Shown one piece after another: positions 4,715 through 7,379 of a stretch of 7,379 nt of DNA. The translations under genes and the position numbers were made by a program. Source of the DNA: Gemmatimonadota bacterium. Lineage in GTDB: Bacteria; ARS69. The stretch's first letter is position 1, and each line of letters starts with the position of its first letter. The notes under the pieces were generated by a model. That model did no database searches, had not been told where the DNA came from, and saw nothing but the letters and a program-made list of their open reading frames with translations. The stretch lies in assembly GCA_020431545.1 (NCBI GenBank), contig JAGQIB010000499.1, positions 1-7,379 of the forward strand, in the 5' to 3' direction.

Positions 4715-6678
4715 ACGGCTCGCGCGTTCCTTCCGCCCTTGCGCACGCCGTCTATTTCGGGATGCTCGCGGCGCTGTTCTTCGTGGGGGGCCACCCGGTC
4801 GGCCGGGTCTTCGGCCTCGACGCGTGGGCGGGCCTCTCGATCGGCGTTCGCGTGGTCCTGGCGATCGCCGGAATCGTCGCCTGGGCGCTTGCGGTCTCGG
4901 GGATCCCGGACCGGCTCGCGACGTCGATGGGCCGCGCGCCGCGGGACCTCGCCCTGGCGGCGGCGTTCCTCGTCGCGACCGCGCTCGCGTCCGTGAAGTT
5001 CCCCACGCTCGGGGACGGCTATCAGAGTCTCGCGCTGCTCGGTGCGGATCCCCCGGTCGTGAAGGGGACCGCCCCGTTGCCGGCCCTCCTGCTTCCGGCG
5101 CTCCGGGGACTCGGCGGTCCCGCTCCGGCCTACCGGGTACTCGCGATCGTGTCGGGCGCCGGGGCGGCGTTCGCCGTGGTGCTCGGCGCGCGACGTCTCG
5201 TGTCGGAGCCGGGCCCGCGGCTCGCGTTCACGGCCGCGTTCCTTCTCTCCGGCGCGTCGCTCGTGTTCTTCGGGTACGTGGAGAACTACGGACCACTCGT
5301 CGCCGCGGTGATGGCCTTCACCGTGTTCGGTGCCGCGGCGGCGCGCCTTCCCGCGGGAGCGGATCGGGGGTTGCGCCTCGCGGCGTCCGGCGCGGCGCTG
5401 CTCGCGATCGCCTCGCATGCGTTCGGGATCGCGGTGCTCCCGGCGCTGGCCTGGCTCTGGCTCCGGCGTACGCGGGCGCTCGTTCCGGCGATCGGGGCGT
5501 TCGTCGTGCTGCTCGGGGTCGGCGCCTGGTTCCTGCTCGCCGAGCTGCGCTGGCGACTGCTCTTCGTGCCGTGGACGGCAGGCCGGTTCACGCTCGAGGG
5601 CTACACGTTGCTGTCACCTGCGCACGTCTTCGACCTCGCGAACCTCGTGCTCCTGCTCGTTCCGTTCCTCCTCGTGGTCGCGGTCCGCGGAGGGGGGGGC
5701 CGTCCGGCGGGCGAGGGTCGCGACGCGGCCCTCGTGTTTCTCGGCGTCCTCGCCGCGTCGACGTTCGGGGTCGCCGTGCTCGTGGATCCGAAGCTCGGGA
5801 TGGCGCGCGATCAGGATCTCTTCTCGTTCGTCGGTCCGCCGGTGGCCGCGCTCGTGCTGATCCGCCGGGTCGGGCCCGCCCCGACTTCGCGGGTCGGGCC
5901 GTTCGTGTGGCTGGCGGCGGCGCTCGCGGCGCTCACGCTGTTCCCGCGCGTCGCCACCCTGCGGAACGAGGAACGGGCGTACGCCCAGCTCGCCCGGTAC
6001 CTCGATCTCGATCACGTGCGCGGCCGCAACGGACGCAAGCTGCTCGTCGAGCGCTGGGAGCGGGTGGGCCGGACCGATCTCGCCGACGAGGAGGCGTTGC
6101 GCTGGTCGCAGGACTACCCGGAGCGGAATCTCGTACTGAACGGTCGCGAGTTCGACGCGCGCGGCGAGACCGACGCCGCGATCGAGGCGTACCTCGAGGC
6201 GATCCGGAGGAACCCCCAGTACTTCGATCCGTACAACAACCTCGCCACGATCCGGATCGAGCAGCGCCGACCGGAAGAAGCCTACGAGCTTCTCGAGGTC
6301 GCGCACGCGCTGGCGCCGGACGAGATCTCGGTGCTCACGAACCTCGGTGTGGCGTGCGTGCAGACGAAGCGGTTCGACGAAGCCGAGCGGGCATTCACCC
6401 GGGTCCGGGATCTCCGCCCGGATCAGTGGGAGTCGGCCCGCAACCTCGCCCGCCTCGCCGAGGCCCGGGGCGACCGGGCGGCGTACCGGGAATGGCTGCG
6501 CCGGGCGGCCGACGCCGCGGACGCCCCGGTGAATCTCCTGCTCGAGTACGCCGCGCTCCTGCACCAGTCCGGCGCGGCCGACCTGGCTCGCCCGTACGCC
6601 GAACGGGCCTACCGTCTTGGCGTGGACGAGGACACGGCCGAAGCGCTCCGGGTGGCGTTCCCCGGAATCGAGCGGTAG
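4711..6678 (+). CDS. Polytopic membrane protein with C-terminal TPRs, probable GT-C-type glycosyltransferase-like
   Basis: The product is 655 residues, starting at GTG 4711 inside the GTGA overlap with the preceding gene; a weak GGAAGG at 4692-4697 is rather far upstream, so coupling probably drives initiation. The ATG at 4762 would remove the first membrane segment and is less likely. Residues about 11-412 contain some 10-12 hydrophobic segments (for example 11-27, 44-63, 80-95, 141-160, 170-188, 194-210, 222-250, 257-277, 305-324, 339-357, 397-412). Possible active-site elements in loops are G-D-G-Y-Q (101-105), F-G-Y-V-E-N-Y (187-193) and A-R-D-Q-D-L-F (365-371). The last is like the acidic RDWDLF-type motifs I associate with uncharacterised GT-C-like proteins. 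Residues about 472-636 hold four to five TPRs (N-P-Q-Y-F-D-P-Y-N-N-L-A, L-T-N-L-G-V-A, E-R-A-F-T-R-V). Many membrane segments followed by TPRs recall TMTC/PMT-like O-glycosyltransferases, which use lipid-linked sugars. The substrate is unknown; products of the two genes upstream are candidates by context only. A G8 run lies at 5692-5699. Confidence 0.87.
   Translation: MNGSRVPSALAHAVYFGMLAALFFVGGHPVGRVFGLDAWAGLSIGVRVVLAIAGIVAWALAVSGIPDRLATSMGRAPRDLALAAAFLVATALASVKFPTLGDGYQSLALLGADPPVVKGTAPLPALLLPALRGLGGPAPAYRVLAIVSGAGAAFAVVLGARRLVSEPGPRLAFTAAFLLSGASLVFFGYVENYGPLVAAVMAFTVFGAAAARLPAGADRGLRLAASGAALLAIASHAFGIAVLPALAWLWLRRTRALVPAIGAFVVLLGVGAWFLLAELRWRLLFVPWTAGRFTLEGYTLLSPAHVFDLANLVLLLVPFLLVVAVRGGGGRPAGEGRDAALVFLGVLAASTFGVAVLVDPKLGMARDQDLFSFVGPPVAALVLIRRVGPAPTSRVGPFVWLAAALAALTLFPRVATLRNEERAYAQLARYLDLDHVRGRNGRKLLVERWERVGRTDLADEEALRWSQDYPERNLVLNGREFDARGETDAAIEAYLEAIRRNPQYFDPYNNLATIRIEQRRPEEAYELLEVAHALAPDEISVLTNLGVACVQTKRFDEAERAFTRVRDLRPDQWESARNLARLAEARGDRAAYREWLRRAADAADAPVNLLLEYAALLHQSGAADLARPYAERAYRLGVDEDTAEALRVAFPGIER
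5692..5699 (+). repeat. G8 homopolymer inside the membrane GT-C-like gene
   Basis: Eight consecutive G encode part of a four-glycine loop (residues 327-330) between two membrane segments. Slippage by one base would shift the frame and remove the last membrane segments and all TPRs. The tract is directly visible; whether it varies in length is unknown. Confidence 0.9.
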
Positions 6679-6684
6679 ACTTCG
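6676..6684 (+). promoter_or_regulatory. Weak candidate -10-like motif before ispG
   Basis: TAGACTTCG begins on the TAG stop of the membrane protein gene and lies 54 bases before the TTG of ispG. It resembles the TATCCTTCG motif 62 bases before the gene at 555. No convincing -35 is seen 16-18 bases upstream. It could be a promoter for ispG, or chance. The rest of this 51-base gap shows no terminator. Confidence 0.18.
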
Positions 6685-6717
6685 TCACGCACGATCCGCG
6701 AACCATCCAGGAAGCCC

Positions 6718-6722
6718 GGGAG
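6718..6722 (+). promoter_or_regulatory. Ribosome binding site supporting the TTG start of ispG
   Basis: GGGAG lies 7 bases before the TTG at 6730; AGGAAG at 6709-6714 is a second, more distant candidate. A small 4-bp stem (CGGG 6717-6720 with CCCG 6725-6728) could partly cover this site. Between the preceding stop and 6730 there is no other start codon in this frame. Confidence 0.55.
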
Positions 6723-6729
6723 ATCCCGC

Positions 6730-7379
6730 TTGTCGCTCATCCGCCGCCGCACCCGCACCGTCCGGGTCGGGAACGTACCGATCGGATCGGAGCATCCGAT
6801 CGTGGTGCAGTCCATGACGAACACGGATACGGCGGACGCCGGGGCCACGGCGGACCAGGTGCAGGCCCTCGCGGAGGCCGGCTCCGAACTCGTGCGGATC
6901 ACCGTGAACACGCGGGAGGCCGCGGCGCGGGTTCCCGAGATCGCGCAGCGGCTCGCCGACCGCGGCGTGTTCGTGCCCCTGGTCGGGGACTTCCACTTCA
7001 ACGGGCACGTTCTGCTGCGGGACTTCCCCGAGACCGCGAGGACGCTCGCGAAGCTCCGGATCAATCCCGGGAACGTGGGGAAGGGCGACCGCCACGACGA
7101 GAACTTCGCGACCATGATCCGCGTGGCGGTCGAGCACGACAAGCCCGTGCGCATCGGCGTGAACTGGGGCTCGCTCGACGGGGAGCTGCTCACGTCCCTG
7201 ATGGACGAGAACGCGCACGCGTCCGAGCCGAAGGACGCGCGCGACGTCACGCTGGAGGCGATGATCGAGAGCGCGATCCGTTCGGCCGAGCGCGCGATGG
7301 AGATCGGTCTCGCGGCCGAGAAGATCATCCTCTCGGTGAAGATGTCGCGGGTGCCGGACCTCGTCGACGTCTACGAGCG
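6730..7379 (+). CDS. ispG: 4-hydroxy-3-methylbut-2-enyl diphosphate synthase IspG (GcpE), N-terminal part
   Basis: IspG catalyses the penultimate step of the MEP isoprenoid pathway, converting methylerythritol cyclodiphosphate to HMBPP with a [4Fe-4S] cluster in the cytoplasm. The visible 216 residues cover most of the TIM-barrel half. The start is R-R-R-T-R-T-V-R-V-G-N-V-P-I-G, followed by the family hallmark V-V-Q-S-M-T-N-T-D-T (25-34), V-P-L-V-G-D-F-H-F-N-G-H (82-93), R-I-N-P-G-N-V-G (110-117) and R-I-G-V-N-W-G-S-L (141-149). The G-D-F-H-F-N-G-H form and the extended segment around D-E-N-A (159-162) match the IspG version seen in many alphaproteobacteria and other lineages, not the shorter E. 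coli form (A-D-I-H-F). TTG is the only start codon between the upstream stop and the conserved N-terminus. The cluster-binding cysteines lie beyond the window. The gene is 51 bases after the membrane protein gene and could be co-transcribed or have its own promoter. Confidence 0.96.
   Translation, partial: MSLIRRRTRTVRVGNVPIGSEHPIVVQSMTNTDTADAGATADQVQALAEAGSELVRITVNTREAAARVPEIAQRLADRGVFVPLVGDFHFNGHVLLRDFPETARTLAKLRINPGNVGKGDRHDENFATMIRVAVEHDKPVRIGVNWGSLDGELLTSLMDENAHASEPKDARDVTLEAMIESAIRSAERAMEIGLAAEKIILSVKMSRVPDLVDVYE

Noticed and set aside
5614..6564. Minus-strand open frame opposite the TPR region
   Set aside because: Rich in Arg/Glu with no domain pattern; it mirrors a well-supported TPR-coding frame.
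6609..7328. Minus-strand open frame opposite ispG
   Set aside because: The plus strand encodes unmistakable IspG motifs; the minus frame is Ser/Arg-rich with no recognisable family.
1..7379. tRNA, rRNA, CRISPR arrays, insertion sequences, phage or plasmid features
   Set aside because: No cloverleaf-like gap sequence, spaced repeats, terminal inverted repeats or transposase/integrase motifs were seen; coding sequence fills nearly all of the window.

Overview
The window is very GC-rich (roughly 70% by eye), and all convincing genes lie on the + strand. The protein content suggests a bacterium of the FCB superphylum or a neighbouring lineage, for example Candidatus Eisenbacteria or a similar uncultured group. 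The reasons are secreted multidomain proteins ending in FlgD-like / type IX-style C-terminal Ig domains, choice-of-anchor and PPC-like domains, cohesin/dockerin-like modules and a membrane GT-C-like protein with TPRs. The phylum is an inference; no rRNA or marker gene is complete here.

Layout: (1) 2-448 is the 3' end of a secreted protein, possibly an M1-type metallopeptidase, ending in a FlgD-like domain. (2) 449-554 is a 106-bp gap with a strong 10-bp hairpin, a weak promoter-like motif and a good Shine-Dalgarno. (3) 555-1724 encodes a 389-aa secreted protein with a jelly-roll (choice-of-anchor J / MAM-like) domain and a PPC-like domain. (4) 1721-4714 encodes a 997-aa secreted mosaic: Ig (ASH-like), an Ig domain interrupted by a GATase-like (DUF4350-like) domain, another Ig, a cohesin-like domain, a dockerin-like pair of calcium loops, a second degenerate cohesin-like domain, and a FlgD-like C-terminus. 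(5) 4711-6678 encodes a 655-aa polytopic membrane protein with C-terminal TPRs, probably a GT-C-fold glycosyltransferase-like protein. (6) 6730-7379 is the 5' part of ispG (MEP isoprenoid pathway), starting at TTG and cut by the window end.

Genes 3, 4 and 5 of this layout are joined by 4-base stop/start overlaps (ATGA at 1721, GTGA at 4711), so two secreted proteins and a membrane GT-C-like protein are very probably one translationally coupled unit. A working idea, not shown by the sequence, is that the unit builds or decorates a cell-surface or extracellular assembly. In it the cohesin/dockerin-bearing protein is exported and retained through its FlgD-like C-terminus, and the membrane protein supplies a glycosylation or related step. 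ispG looks like an ordinary housekeeping gene after the unit.

The most interesting material is the domain nesting and cohesin-dockerin-cohesin arrangement of the 997-aa protein, with all its mature-region cysteines packed into one segment, and its coupling to an uncharacterised TPR membrane protein whose gene carries a G8 tract. No tRNA, rRNA, CRISPR array or mobile element was seen.
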